From positions 1 through 35,216 of the forward strand of contig JAGPDT010000031.1 of the NCBI GenBank assembly GCA_018057455.1: 35,216 nucleotides of DNA, in the 5' to 3' direction. The DNA is from Flavobacteriales bacterium. GTDB taxonomy: Bacteria; Bacteroidota; Bacteroidia; Flavobacteriales_F; PHOS-HE28. A program made the position numbers and the translations under genes. This document shows, in pieces, positions 1 to 8,423 of this stretch. Under the pieces are notes generated by a model that worked only from the letters and a program-made list of their open reading frames with translations, searched no databases and was not told the DNA's origin. Every line of letters begins with the position of its first letter. The stretch's first letter is position 1.

Positions 1-1
1 A

Positions 2-391
2 ACGTTGCCACTGGGCATTGCACGCTGGGCGAAGGCGCAGGCGGTGCCCACCTTTTGCATCATCAGCGCCATTGGTGCCGATGCCGGCTCGCGCATTTTC
101 TACAGCCGGGTGAAAGGGGAGGTGGAGCAGGAACTGGAGGCCATGCACTTCCAGAGCTTGGCGCTTTTTCAACCGTCGGTACTCACCGGGCCGCGCAAGG
201 AGAAGCGCTTGGGCGAAGGGTTCGGCAGCGGGGTATTGAAGCTTGCGGGGCCGTTGCTTGCGGGAGCCTGGGCGAACTACCGCGTGATGGCGCACGATGT
301 ACTGGCCGTTGCCTTGGTGCAGTCGGTGCTTGCGCCGGTGCCGGGCACCCGGCGCTACCGCTACCGGGAGATCCAGCAGCTGGCCGGTTAG
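2..391 (+). CDS. NAD(P)-binding Rossmann protein (atypical SDR), 3' part only
   Basis: This is the last 129 residues of a protein whose start lies outside the window; the frame is open to the left edge. The visible part fits the C-terminal half of atypical short-chain dehydrogenases of the HTATIP2/YbjT type. A strand ending in SAIGADAG is followed by a Y-S-R-V-K (YxxxK) motif, where the SDR catalytic Tyr and Lys sit, then a substrate-side segment with ALFQPSVLTG. The substrate cannot be told from this fragment. Its stop overlaps the stop of the convergent M23 peptidase gene by two bases (tta/tag at 388-391), so no terminator separates them. Family assignment is fairly secure; exact function is unknown. 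Confidence 0.8.
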   Translation, partial: TLPLGIARWAKAQAVPTFCIISAIGADAGSRIFYSRVKGEVEQELEAMHFQSLALFQPSVLTGPRKEKRLGEGFGSGVLKLAGPLLAGAWANYRVMAHDVLAVALVQSVLAPVPGTRRYRYREIQQLAG

Positions 392-1665
392 AAGGAAGCC
401 ACGTTGATGTGCTTGGCCTTGTTCACCGCCTCGTCCAAGCGGGCCAGCATGGTGTTGCGCGCGAGGTTGAAGGCGGGCATCTCTGCCTTGGCCAAGGGTT
501 CGGCACTGGGCACTACTTCCCGGCGGGGGTCCACCTGCTGGCCGTTCTTCCAGAAACGGTAGCACACGTGGGGGCCTGTGGCCAACCCGGTGCTGCCCAC
601 CTCTCCGATCACTTGGCCCTGCTTCACGGCCTGGCCGTTTTTCACGAGGACCTTTCGCATGTGGAGGTACTGGGTTTTGTAGGTGCCGTTGTGGCGGATC
701 TTCACGTATTTGCCGTTGCCGCCGGTGTATCCGGCCTGCTCCACCACCCCGTCGCCGGTGGCCAGAATGGGTGTGCCGTACGGTGCTGCATAGTCGGTGC
801 CCAGGTGGGCCTTCCAGCGCTTCTGCACCGGGTGGAACCGGCGCTTGGTGAAGCCGGAGGAGATGCGGCTGAACTTCAACGGAGCCTGCAGGAAGGCTTT
901 CTTCAGGCTCTTGCCTTCGGCATCGTAGTACCCGCCTTTGTCGTTGGCTTTCTCAAAAAGGAAGGCTTCCTGCGTGGTGGCACCCTCATAGCGCACGCCC
1001 AGCACCACGGGGTCGCCGTAGTGTTCGCCGTCCACGGTCTGTTCCCGATAGAGCAAGGTGAAGCGGTCGCCTTTTTGGATGCGGTAGAAGTCCACGGTCC
1101 AAGCGAACACCCGGCTGAGCTCAGCGGCCAGGGCGGGATCGGCGCCGGCACCCACCAGGTCGTTCCAGAGTGCGCCGGTCACTTCCACGCTCATGCTTTT
1201 CTCCTCGGTGTGTACCGGGCGTTTCTCCAAGCGCACCGAGCAGGGCGGGTCCAGTTTAAAGACCACGTGGTCCACTTGGTCAGCCTCGTACACGAAGTAG
1301 GCCGGGGTGTTGACCGGTCCATCGGGCATGATGTAGGCCACGGGGTGGCCGGCGCGCATGCGGTTGACGTTGAAGATGGGCTCGGCCAGGCGTACCAGGC
1401 TGTCGATGCGTGCCGCGCTGATGCCCAAGGGCGCCAACAGCGTGCTGAAGGTGTCGCCGGACTTCACTTCCTCGCGGTCCACACGGAAGCCATCGAGCGG
1501 AATGCCGTAGGCGCTGGGCCGGGCCGGCAGGCTGTCCGGGGCGAGCACCGCGGCATCTTCCACATATTCCTGATGGGGAGCGAGGTCCACCCCCAGATAG
1601 AGGTAGGCGCCGACCACCGCAAGCAGCATCGTTCCCCCTACGCCCAACAACGTTTTTTTCCGCAT
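388..1665 (-). CDS. M23-family (LytM-type) murein peptidase, membrane-anchored
   Basis: Predicted peptidoglycan endopeptidase or activator acting in the periplasm, 425 residues from the ATG at 1665. A TTG four codons upstream is in frame but less likely. An uncleaved signal anchor lies at about residues 5-25. An OapA/LysM-like segment (VKSGDTFSTLL and RAGHPVAYI) comes next, and the LytM domain occupies about 260-395. Expected metal-site residues are H287 and D291 (HLGTD), H335 (YLHM) and H366. The usual HxH motif reads H-V-C, so C368 replaces the second His. It is the last gene of a leftward run after leuS and the DUF3108 gene, with 99 bases before its start. Fold assignment is secure; whether it cuts murein or is regulatory is open. 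Confidence 0.9.
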   Translation of the reverse strand: MRKKTLLGVGGTMLLAVVGAYLYLGVDLAPHQEYVEDAAVLAPDSLPARPSAYGIPLDGFRVDREEVKSGDTFSTLLAPLGISAARIDSLVRLAEPIFNVNRMRAGHPVAYIMPDGPVNTPAYFVYEADQVDHVVFKLDPPCSVRLEKRPVHTEEKSMSVEVTGALWNDLVGAGADPALAAELSRVFAWTVDFYRIQKGDRFTLLYREQTVDGEHYGDPVVLGVRYEGATTQEAFLFEKANDKGGYYDAEGKSLKKAFLQAPLKFSRISSGFTKRRFHPVQKRWKAHLGTDYAAPYGTPILATGDGVVEQAGYTGGNGKYVKIRHNGTYKTQYLHMRKVLVKNGQAVKQGQVIGEVGSTGLATGPHVCYRFWKNGQQVDPRREVVPSAEPLAKAEMPAFNLARNTMLARLDEAVNKAKHINVASF

Positions 1666-1764
1666 GGCACGAAGCAAGGAACGAACAGCGGCGGAAAAGG
1701 TTGCAGCCCTGCCGGTTTTTCAACAGACAAAGCAGGAAAGCCACCGGTGCGGAAGGCGAAGGAC

Positions 1765-2583
1765 TTACTCCCGTGCGATGGGGTTGGCCAGCCCTTCGTA
1801 GTTGCTCAGCTCCATCTTGATGGATCCCACCAGCACTTTGGCCTGGGCCAGCACCGGGATGCGGTTGGCATCATCGGTGATCCATACGTTGAGGTCGTCG
1901 TTGCCTTTGAAGATGCGTCCTTCCTGCACCACGGGTTGGAATTTCAGGCAGCGGAACTTACCGTTGCGCAGTTTGATGGTCTCCTTGCCGATGTAGCGCA
2001 TGCGCAATGGCCAAAGCTCATTGTCCAGAAAGGTCTCAATGGTGAACACCTCACCGGGCTTGGCCTTGGTGAAGTCGATGGTGCGGGCGAAGTAGAACGC
2101 ACTGAGCATGTCCTGCACATGGGCCGGTACATCGTGGGTCTTCTTCTCCTGGGTGGTGACCTGGCCGCGGCGCTGCAGGAAGATGTAGTCTTGGCTGAAC
2201 GTGTAGCCACCTTCGTCCACGCGGCGCACGAAGGTGTAGGGGAACACCCCTGAGCGGTCGAAGAAAGTCTCGTACCGGTCGTTCACTTTGTATAAGGTGC
2301 TGAAGGCCCCGGTGCTTTGGCCCACGCCCACGGCATGCAGCACCTTGCGGCCGCCGATGTCGCGGGGGTATTCCTTCAGCTCCAGGGTGGCCACACCGGC
2401 GTTGATCCAGCCGTAGTGCAGCACATAGCTGAGCTTTTCGCCCGGGGCGAAGGCGTGGTGGTCCACCGTTCGCAGGGTGTTCAGCTTGGGCGTGGTGGCG
2501 GGTGCCGGGGCGTGGCCGCTTTGGGCGGAACCGAAGGAGAACGCGCACGCGGCGGCGGTAGCTATCAGGGAGCGCTGTGCCAT
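1765..2583 (-). CDS. DUF3108 domain protein, exported
   Basis: A 272-residue exported protein matching the DUF3108 family, beta-rich periplasmic or envelope proteins of unknown function. The chosen ATG at 2583 gives a signal peptide (MAQRSLIATAAACAFSFGSA); the frame is open further upstream but that part runs into the leuS 3' end. Family-like features are FAPGEKLSYVLHYGWI near the mature N-terminus, the DRYETFFD segment, a central ARTIDFTKAKPGEVF and a C-terminal DLNVWITDDANRIPV. It sits 56 bases after leuS and 99 before the M23 peptidase start on the same strand. Co-occurrence with an M23 gene suggests an envelope role, but that is inference. Confidence 0.85.
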   Translation of the reverse strand: MAQRSLIATAAACAFSFGSAQSGHAPAPATTPKLNTLRTVDHHAFAPGEKLSYVLHYGWINAGVATLELKEYPRDIGGRKVLHAVGVGQSTGAFSTLYKVNDRYETFFDRSGVFPYTFVRRVDEGGYTFSQDYIFLQRRGQVTTQEKKTHDVPAHVQDMLSAFYFARTIDFTKAKPGEVFTIETFLDNELWPLRMRYIGKETIKLRNGKFRCLKFQPVVQEGRIFKGNDDLNVWITDDANRIPVLAQAKVLVGSIKMELSNYEGLANPIARE

Positions 2584-2639
2584 GGAGGCCCTTTTGCAAG
2601 GGCCGTACCAAAGTGCCGCCATGCGGGGGCCGGCAGGGA

Positions 2640-5450
2640 TCATACCACGATGTTCACGATGCGCCTGGGCACCACGATCACTTTCTTCGGCGCTTTGCCC
2701 TCCAGCTTGGTCTTCACTTCCGGGTTGGCCAACACGGCGGCTTCGAGCTCTTCCTTGCCGAGTGCCACGGGGAATTCCAGGTGAAGGCGCGTTTTCCCGT
2801 TGAAGCTGATGGGGTAACTGAAGTTGTCCTCTTCCAGGTATTGGGCTTCCCACTGCGGCCATGGCGCGGTGCTGATGCTTTCGGCATGGCCCAGCTGCTT
2901 CCACAGTTCCTCGGCGATGTGGGGCGCGAAGGGGGCGAGCGCGATGGTGAGCGGTTCGAGGATGGCGCGCTTGCGGCATTTCAGCGCGTGCAGCTCGTTC
3001 ACCGCGATCATGAATTGGCTGACGCTGGTGTTGAAGCTCATGTGCCCGATGTCCTCCGTGACTTTTTTCAGGGTGGCGTGGAGGGCTTTCAGTTCGGGTT
3101 TTGACGGAGCCTCCTCGGTGATTTGAATTCCGGATTCCGGATAGCTGATTTCGGCGTGGAAGAGGTTCCAGAATTTCTTCAGGAAGCGGAAGGTGCCTTC
3201 GATGCCGTTGGTGTCCCAGGGTTTGCTCTGCTCCAGCGGACCCAGGAACATTTCGTAGAGGCGCAGGGTGTCGGCACCGTACTTCTCGATGATGTCGTCG
3301 GGGTTCACCACGTTGAACTTCGACTTGGACATTTTTTCGACCACAGGTCGCAGTTCGATGTTCGGTGAGGAAAGTTCATAGGCGCGGAATGCGGGAATGC
3401 CGCGGGTTTGTTGCGCGCCGGCTTCATCGATCCAGTACTTGCCGTCATGGAAGGCCACGTGATCAATGGGATAGTTCCGCTCGAATGCGCCATCGGTCTT
3501 CCGGCCCAGCGGAAGCACCTCATAGTGGTCTTCGCCGTTGCGGACCGAAGGCAGCACATTGGCCATCATGCTGATGCCCTGTATCATCCCCTGGTTCACC
3601 AGCTTCTTGGCGGGTTCGTCAAAGGGGATCAACCCCAGGTCGAAGAGGAATTTGGTCCAGAAGCGGAAGTAGAGCAGGTGGCCGGTGCTGTGCTCGCTGC
3701 CGCCGATGTAGAGGTCGATCTGTTGCCAATAGTTGATGGCTTCCGGAGAAGCGAAACGCCCTTTGTTCCCGGGGTCCATGTAGCGTAGGAAGTACCAGCT
3801 GCTGCCGGCCCAGCCGGGCATGGTGGTGGTTTCCAACGGATGGCCGTTGTACTTCCAATCGGTTGCTCGTGCCAGAGGCGGTTCACCGGTTTCGGTGGGA
3901 AGGAATTTGTCCACTTCAGGCAGCACCAAAGGCAATGCACTTTCGGGAAGCGGATACGGAATGTCGTCCTTGTAGTAGATGGGGATGGGTTCGCCCCAGT
4001 AGCGCTGGCGGCCGAAGGCGGCATCGCGCAGGCGGAAGTTCACCTTGCCTTGCCCGGCCCCGATCTTTTCCAATTCCTGGATGGCCCGTGTGATGGCCTG
4101 TGGCACCTTGAGACCCTGGAGGAATCCTTCGCTGCAAAGGGTGGCATCCTTGCGCTCATCGGCCTCTTTTTCAATGTCGGCACCTTCGGTAACGGCGATG
4201 ATGGGCAGGCCGAAGTGCTTGGCAAAACGCCAGTCGCGCTGGTCGCCGCCGGGCACAGCCATCACGGCGCCGGTGCCGTAGCCGCCCAGCACATAGTCGC
4301 CCACCCACACGGGGATGTCCGCCCCGGTGAAGGGATGCGTCGCGTAGCTGCCGGAGAACACGCCGCTCACCTTGTCCACTTCGGCCTGGCGCTCGCGCTC
4401 GCTGCGGTTGGTGGCTGCTTTCACGTAGGCCTCCACTTCCGCACGTTGGCCGGGGGTGGTGAATTTCCCCACCAAGGCATGTTCCGGTGCGAGGGTGAGA
4501 AAGCTGATGCCGAAAAGCGTGTCGGGCCGTGTGGTGAAGACCTCAATGAAGTCACTGCCCACAGCGAACCGGACTGTTGCCCCTTCGCTCTTCCCGATCC
4601 AATTCCGCTGCGTTTCCTTCAAGCTCCCGCTCCAATCCAGCCCGTCCAGCCCGTCCAGCAGGCGTTGCGCGTAGGCGGTGATGCGCAGGCTCCACTGCGG
4701 CATGCGTTTGCGTTCCACGGGGTGGCCGCCGCGTTCGCTCACGCCGTCCTTCACTTCATCGTTGGCCAGCACGGTGCCCAGCGCGGGGCACCAATTCACC
4801 CAGGCATCACTGAGGTAGGCCAGCCGGAAGCGCTGCAGCACCATTTGGCGCGTGCGTTCATCGAAGCCGTTCCATTCCACCGCCGTGAATGCGCCGATGA
4901 ATTCCTCGGTGTCCCCGGTGAGCACGCTGGCATCCTGCCCTTGGCAGCCCTGATGTTCAAAGCGCGCGATGAGTTCGCTGATGGGCCGGGCCTTGTCGGC
5001 GCGGGGATCGTACCAGCAGTTGGAGAGCTGGAGGAAGATCCACTGCGTCCAGTGGTAGAAATCGGGGTTGCTGGTGCGCACCTCGCGGTCCCAATCGAAG
5101 CTGAAGCCGATGCGGTCCAGCTGTTCGCGGTAGCGCGCGGCGTTCTCCTCGGTGGTCTTGGCCGGGTGCTGGCCGGTTTGTATGGCATACTGCTCGGCGG
5201 GCAGCCCGAAGCTGTCGTAGCCCATGGGGTGCAGCACGTTGAAGCCGCAGTGCCGCTTGTAGCGCGCCACAATGTCGCTGGCGATGTAGCCCAGGGGGTG
5301 CCCCACGTGCAGGCCGGCGCCACTGGGGTAGGGGAACATGTCCAGCACGTAGTACTTGGGCTTGGGCGAGTTGTTTTCCGCGCGGAAGGTCTTTTGTTCC
5401 CGCCAGATCCGTTGCCAATCCGCCTCGATCCGCTTGTGGTCGTATGCCAT
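2640..5450 (-). CDS. leuS: Leucyl-tRNA synthetase
   Basis: Charges tRNA-Leu with leucine in the cytoplasm; class I synthetase with a CP1 editing domain that removes misacylated tRNA. The protein has 936 residues from ATG 5450, a normal length for Bacteroidota LeuRS. The HIGH-type motif is HVGH at residues 48-51, after FPYPSGAGL. The editing domain includes the TTRPDTLFG threonine-rich segment. KMSKS lies at 706-710. The C-terminal anticodon-binding and tail region ends near RRIVNIVV. A TATTTTCG element at 5471-5478 supports this start, although the frame stays open for about 200 codons upstream. It shares a short divergent region with ftsX and heads the leftward run with the DUF3108 and M23 genes. 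Confidence 0.98.
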   Translation of the reverse strand: MAYDHKRIEADWQRIWREQKTFRAENNSPKPKYYVLDMFPYPSGAGLHVGHPLGYIASDIVARYKRHCGFNVLHPMGYDSFGLPAEQYAIQTGQHPAKTTEENAARYREQLDRIGFSFDWDREVRTSNPDFYHWTQWIFLQLSNCWYDPRADKARPISELIARFEHQGCQGQDASVLTGDTEEFIGAFTAVEWNGFDERTRQMVLQRFRLAYLSDAWVNWCPALGTVLANDEVKDGVSERGGHPVERKRMPQWSLRITAYAQRLLDGLDGLDWSGSLKETQRNWIGKSEGATVRFAVGSDFIEVFTTRPDTLFGISFLTLAPEHALVGKFTTPGQRAEVEAYVKAATNRSERERQAEVDKVSGVFSGSYATHPFTGADIPVWVGDYVLGGYGTGAVMAVPGGDQRDWRFAKHFGLPIIAVTEGADIEKEADERKDATLCSEGFLQGLKVPQAITRAIQELEKIGAGQGKVNFRLRDAAFGRQRYWGEPIPIYYKDDIPYPLPESALPLVLPEVDKFLPTETGEPPLARATDWKYNGHPLETTTMPGWAGSSWYFLRYMDPGNKGRFASPEAINYWQQIDLYIGGSEHSTGHLLYFRFWTKFLFDLGLIPFDEPAKKLVNQGMIQGISMMANVLPSVRNGEDHYEVLPLGRKTDGAFERNYPIDHVAFHDGKYWIDEAGAQQTRGIPAFRAYELSSPNIELRPVVEKMSKSKFNVVNPDDIIEKYGADTLRLYEMFLGPLEQSKPWDTNGIEGTFRFLKKFWNLFHAEISYPESGIQITEEAPSKPELKALHATLKKVTEDIGHMSFNTSVSQFMIAVNELHALKCRKRAILEPLTIALAPFAPHIAEELWKQLGHAESISTAPWPQWEAQYLEEDNFSYPISFNGKTRLHLEFPVALGKEELEAAVLANPEVKTKLEGKAPKKVIVVPRRIVNIVV

Positions 5451-5470
5451 GTTTCCCCTTGGATGGACGG

Positions 5471-5478
5471 CGAAAATA
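5471..5478 (-). promoter_or_regulatory. Predicted -7 element for leuS
   Basis: TATTTTCG on the minus strand fits the Bacteroidota -7 consensus TAnnTTTG with one change. It lies 20 bases before the leuS ATG. No convincing -33 TTTG is visible. Confidence 0.5.
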
Positions 5479-5585
5479 GGCCCTGGGCGCGGGAAGCAGC
5501 CCGTCAACCGGCCCGGCCGCAAGGATGTGAGCCCTGGGACGTGGAAAACCGGAGCCCGGGCAGATGGTGGTAGGGACAGGTCCAA

Positions 5586-5593
5586 TATCTTCG
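5586..5593 (+). promoter_or_regulatory. Predicted -7 element for the ftsX operon
   Basis: TATCTTCG on the plus strand fits TAnnTTYG, 37 bases before the ftsX ATG. It stands back to back with the leuS element, so about 110 bases hold two divergent promoters. Confidence 0.5.
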
Positions 5594-5630
5594 CCGCCCG
5601 GCGGAACCGGTATTGTCCGCCGTAGGACCC

Positions 5631-6506
5631 ATGGGCGACGGCCGTACCATCCGCAGGCATACCCGCAGCAGCAACGTGGGTACCATCGTGGGCATCACCT
5701 TGGTGCTGTTCATGCTGGGCCTGTTGGGCTTCATGCTGCTCAACGCGCGTGAGCTGGAGCGGCACTTCAAGGAGAACGTGAAGGTGGACATCTACCTGAA
5801 GCGCGACCTCAAGGAAGTGGACGTGATGAAGTTCCGCAAGCAGCTGGAGGCCGAGCCCTTCGCCCGGGAAACGCGCTACGTAACGGCCGATGAAGCCGCA
5901 GAACAGCTCAAGGCGGACATGGGCGAGGATTTCCTGGGCGTGTTGGGCGCCAACCCCCTGCTGCCGTCCATTGAACTGCGCATGAAAGAGGCCTATGCCG
6001 GGCCGGACAGCCTGACGTGGGTGGCCGAACACCTGCGGCAGGACGCCAACGTGCACGAAGTGAAGTACAACCCGATGGTGGTGGAGAACATCGACGCCAA
6101 CATGGGCCGGCTACGTTGGATCATGCTGGGCTTCAGCGCCCTGTTGTTGGTGATCGCCGTGGCCCTGATCAACAACACGATCCGCCTGGCCATTTACAGC
6201 AAACGGTTCCTGATCCGGACCATGCACCTGGTGGGCGCCACCAGCTGGTTCATCAAGCGGCCCTTCCTGGGCACCAGCCTTTGGCAGGGCATCGTGGCCT
6301 CCATCCTGGCCATCGGCCTGCTGGTGGGCAGCATCCGCGGGCTGGTGCATTGGCAGCCCGACCTGGCCGCCTTGGTGCAGCCCCAGGTATTGGCCATGCT
6401 GCTGGGCGGCATCGTGGTGCTGGGCCTGCTGATCTCGTTGCTCTCCACGGCATTTGCCGTACGGCGCTACCTTCGCATGAACACCGACGACCTCAACTGG
6501 ACCTGA
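5631..6506 (+). CDS. ftsX: Cell-division ABC transporter permease FtsX
   Basis: Inner-membrane subunit of FtsEX, which couples ATP hydrolysis to activation of murein hydrolases at the division site. It has 291 residues from ATG 5631; a TTG six codons earlier is possible but less likely. It shows the FtsX layout: one membrane segment at about 16-37, a periplasmic domain at about 40-155 (KVDIYLKRDL near its start), then three membrane segments at about 160-182, 215-235 and 252-275. The coupling region RTMHLVGAT lies after the second segment, and the C-terminus is RRYLRMNTDDLNW. ftsE is not in the window, as is common in Bacteroidota where the pair is often split. It leads the operon with the DUF3098 gene, uppP and truB. 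Confidence 0.96.
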   Translation: MGDGRTIRRHTRSSNVGTIVGITLVLFMLGLLGFMLLNARELERHFKENVKVDIYLKRDLKEVDVMKFRKQLEAEPFARETRYVTADEAAEQLKADMGEDFLGVLGANPLLPSIELRMKEAYAGPDSLTWVAEHLRQDANVHEVKYNPMVVENIDANMGRLRWIMLGFSALLLVIAVALINNTIRLAIYSKRFLIRTMHLVGATSWFIKRPFLGTSLWQGIVASILAIGLLVGSIRGLVHWQPDLAALVQPQVLAMLLGGIVVLGLLISLLSTAFAVRRYLRMNTDDLNWT

Positions 6507-6509
6507 AGC

Positions 6510-6755
6510 ATGGCCTCGAAACACGACGATGAACTGGCGTTCGGCGCCCTGAATTACAAGCTGCTGCTCGCCGGCATCGGCATCGTGGTGCTGGGCTTCA
6601 TCCTCATGAGCGGTGGCGGCAGCGGCGACCCCGAGGTGTTCAACGCCGAGGAGGTCTTCAGCGCGCGCCGCATCACCGTGGCGCCCATCATTTGCCTGTT
6701 GGGCTATGGCTTCATCATCTATGCCATCATGCGCAAACCCCCGGCCAACGCCTGA
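6510..6755 (+). CDS. DUF3098 small membrane protein
   Basis: An 81-residue protein of the DUF3098 family. It has two predicted membrane segments (about 19-35 and 58-74) linked by a polar stretch containing SGGGSGDPEVFNAEEVFS. The N-terminus FGALNYKLLLAGIGIVVLG is characteristic of the family. It begins three bases after the ftsX stop and 27 bases before uppP, so it is almost certainly co-transcribed and translationally close to ftsX. This ftsX-DUF3098-uppP order recurs in Bacteroidota. Function is unknown; an accessory role for FtsX or the lipid-carrier phosphatase is only suggested by position. Confidence 0.9.
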   Translation: MASKHDDELAFGALNYKLLLAGIGIVVLGFILMSGGGSGDPEVFNAEEVFSARRITVAPIICLLGYGFIIYAIMRKPPANA

Positions 6756-6782
6756 TCCCGGGCCAGGGACCACATCGCCTGC

Positions 6783-7571
6783 ATGACCATCTTCCAAGCC
6801 GTGGTGATCGCCATCGTGGAGGGGCTCACCGAGTTCCTGCCCGTGAGCAGCACCGGCCACATGGTGATCGCCCAAGCCCTGCTGGGCCTGGAGCCCACCG
6901 GCTTCACCAAGGCCTACATGGTGAACATCCAGTTCGGGGCCATCCTCTCGGTGGTGGTGCTCTACTGGAAGCGCTTCTTCCGCTCGATGGATTTCTATTG
7001 GAAATTGCTGGTGGCCTTCATTCCCGCCGCCATCTTCGGTGTATTGTTCGGGGAGGCGATCGACCTGTTGCTGGAAAATGTGGCCGTGGTGGCCGTGGCC
7101 CTGCTGCTGGGCGGCATCGTGCTGTTGTTCGTGGACAAGTGGTTCCAGCCCAAAGGGGTGGAGGAAGTAAGCTACGGCAGGGCGTTCGGCATCGGCCTGG
7201 GCCAGTGCCTGGCCATGGTGCCCGGTGTATCGCGCTCGGCCGCCACCATCATCGGCGGCATGGCGTTGGGCCTCACACGCAAGCACGCCGCTGAATTCTC
7301 CTTCTTCCTGGCGGTGCCCACCATGGCCGCGGCATCGGGCTACAAGCTGCTACAGGGTTGGCAGAGCGACCCCGCCCTCTTCAGTGGCGAGCACCTGGGC
7401 CTGCTGCTGCTGGGCAATGCCGTGGCCTTCATCGTGGCCTGGCTGGCCATCCGCAGCTTCGTGGACTTCCTGGCGCGCCACGGGTTCCGGGCCTTCGGCT
7501 GGTACCGCATCATCATCGGCGTGGCGCTCCTGCTGCTGCTCTGGGCCGGTGCGGACCTGCAGGTGGCATGA
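6783..7571 (+). CDS. uppP: Undecaprenyl-diphosphate phosphatase
   Basis: Integral membrane phosphatase of the BacA/UppP family that turns undecaprenyl diphosphate into the monophosphate carrier used for murein and polysaccharide building blocks; it also confers bacitracin tolerance. At 262 residues it has the usual size. The first family motif is [14 protein letters not shown], with E13, E17, S22/S23 and H26. The second is PGVSRSAAT, with R151. These match the residues known to be needed in the E. coli enzyme. Multiple hydrophobic segments cover the rest. Its TGA overlaps the truB ATG (ATGA at 7568-7571), showing tight coupling with truB. Confidence 0.97.
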   Translation: MTIFQAVVIAIVEGLTEFLPVSSTGHMVIAQALLGLEPTGFTKAYMVNIQFGAILSVVVLYWKRFFRSMDFYWKLLVAFIPAAIFGVLFGEAIDLLLENVAVVAVALLLGGIVLLFVDKWFQPKGVEEVSYGRAFGIGLGQCLAMVPGVSRSAATIIGGMALGLTRKHAAEFSFFLAVPTMAAASGYKLLQGWQSDPALFSGEHLGLLLLGNAVAFIVAWLAIRSFVDFLARHGFRAFGWYRIIIGVALLLLLWAGADLQVA

Positions 7572-8290
7572 GCGAGGAATTGGATCCCGTGACCGGTGCC
7601 ATCCTCCTGGTGGACAAGCCGGTGACCTGGACCAGCTTCAATGCGGTGGCCAAGATCCGCGGCGCCTTGCATGCCTTGTGCGGCCACCGGGTGAAAGTGG
7701 GCCATGCCGGCACCTTGGACCCCCTGGCCAGCGGCCTGCTGGTGCTGGGCACCGGCCGGTGCACCAAGCAATTGCCGCTGCTCACCGACGAAGACAAATG
7801 CTACACGGCCACCCTCCGCATGGGCCAGACCACCGCTAGCCACGACGCGGAAACCCCGGTGGAAGAAGAACGGCCTTGGGAGCAGTTGGACGAGGCGGCC
7901 ATTCGTGCTGTCATCCAGCAGTTCACCGGGCCGGCCATGCAGGTGCCGCCCCGCTTTTCCGCCAAGCGCTACCAAGGCGAAAGGGCCTACCACCTGGCCC
8001 GGGCCGGGGATCCCGTGAAGCTGGCCCCGGCACCCATCATCGTCCACCAAATGGACCTTGTTGGCCGTGCAGGACGGGACCTCACCTTGGACATTTCCTG
8101 CTCCAAAGGCACCTATATCCGCGCCTTGGCCCATGACATCGGCCAGGCCTTGGGTTGCGGGGCCTACCTGACGGCCTTGCGGCGCACGGCCAGCGGCACC
8201 TTGCACATACGGGATGCCCGCACCCCGCAGGAATGGTCGCAATGGCTGGATCAGTGGGCTGCCCGCCGCAACGCCGCACCAGGTGCGTGA
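7568..8290 (+). CDS. truB: tRNA pseudouridine(55) synthase
   Basis: Makes pseudouridine 55 in the T-loop of tRNAs. The 240-residue protein is of the short Bacteroidota type. The N-terminal [15 protein letters not shown] is the usual TruB opening, and the catalytic motif [12 protein letters not shown] places the nucleophile at D51. The middle contains [16 protein letters not shown] and a later [16 protein letters not shown] segment, both family signatures. A long C-terminal PUA domain is absent, as in short TruB proteins. The ATG overlaps the uppP stop by four bases. A perfect 6-bp hairpin starts two bases after the stop. Confidence 0.97.
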   Translation: MSEELDPVTGAILLVDKPVTWTSFNAVAKIRGALHALCGHRVKVGHAGTLDPLASGLLVLGTGRCTKQLPLLTDEDKCYTATLRMGQTTASHDAETPVEEERPWEQLDEAAIRAVIQQFTGPAMQVPPRFSAKRYQGERAYHLARAGDPVKLAPAPIIVHQMDLVGRAGRDLTLDISCSKGTYIRALAHDIGQALGCGAYLTALRRTASGTLHIRDARTPQEWSQWLDQWAARRNAAPGA

Positions 8291-8291
8291 A

Positions 8292-8308
8292 ACGGCCGTA
8301 AAGGCCGT
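8292..8308 (+). terminator. Hairpin after truB
   Basis: Perfect inverted repeat ACGGCC-GTAAA-GGCCGT beginning two bases after the truB stop. There is no T-run, so it would be a weak intrinsic terminator or 3'-end stabiliser for the ftsX-truB transcript. Confidence 0.45.
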
Positions 8309-8372
8309 GGCCGTCAAAGGGATCACCTTGTTCTTGTCCGCCTTTGGCCACCCCGCAGGCCGCCGGAAGCGC

Positions 8373-8380
8373 TATCTTCG
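8373..8380 (+). promoter_or_regulatory. Predicted -7 element for queA
   Basis: TATCTTCG, identical to the element before ftsX, 43 bases before the queA ATG. The leader between them includes a short hairpin (AAGGC-CTGTAA-GCCTT, 8401-8416). I see no preQ1 riboswitch pattern in it. Confidence 0.5.
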
Positions 8381-8423
8381 CGGCCCTTAAAAACCAGCTC
8401 AAGGCCTGTAAGCCTTGGAACCC

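Noticed and set aside
55-2253. Long plus-strand open frame of 732 codons across the M23 and DUF3108 genes
   Set aside because: It is the antisense shadow of two recognisable minus-strand genes, has no domain-like segments and is low-complexity in His/Gly/Val, as expected in GC-rich DNA.
3840-5573. Plus-strand open frame of 577 codons opposite leuS
   Set aside because: Antisense to conserved LeuRS motifs; no recognisable protein features.
2640-6056. N-terminally extended LeuRS of 1138 residues
   Set aside because: The extra upstream part is low-complexity, overlaps ftsX antisense and lies upstream of the promoter element; LeuRS homology begins at MAYDHK.
8381-8423. Possible preQ1 riboswitch before queA
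   Set aside because: Only a simple 5-bp hairpin is present; the H-type pseudoknot pattern with an A-rich tail is not seen.
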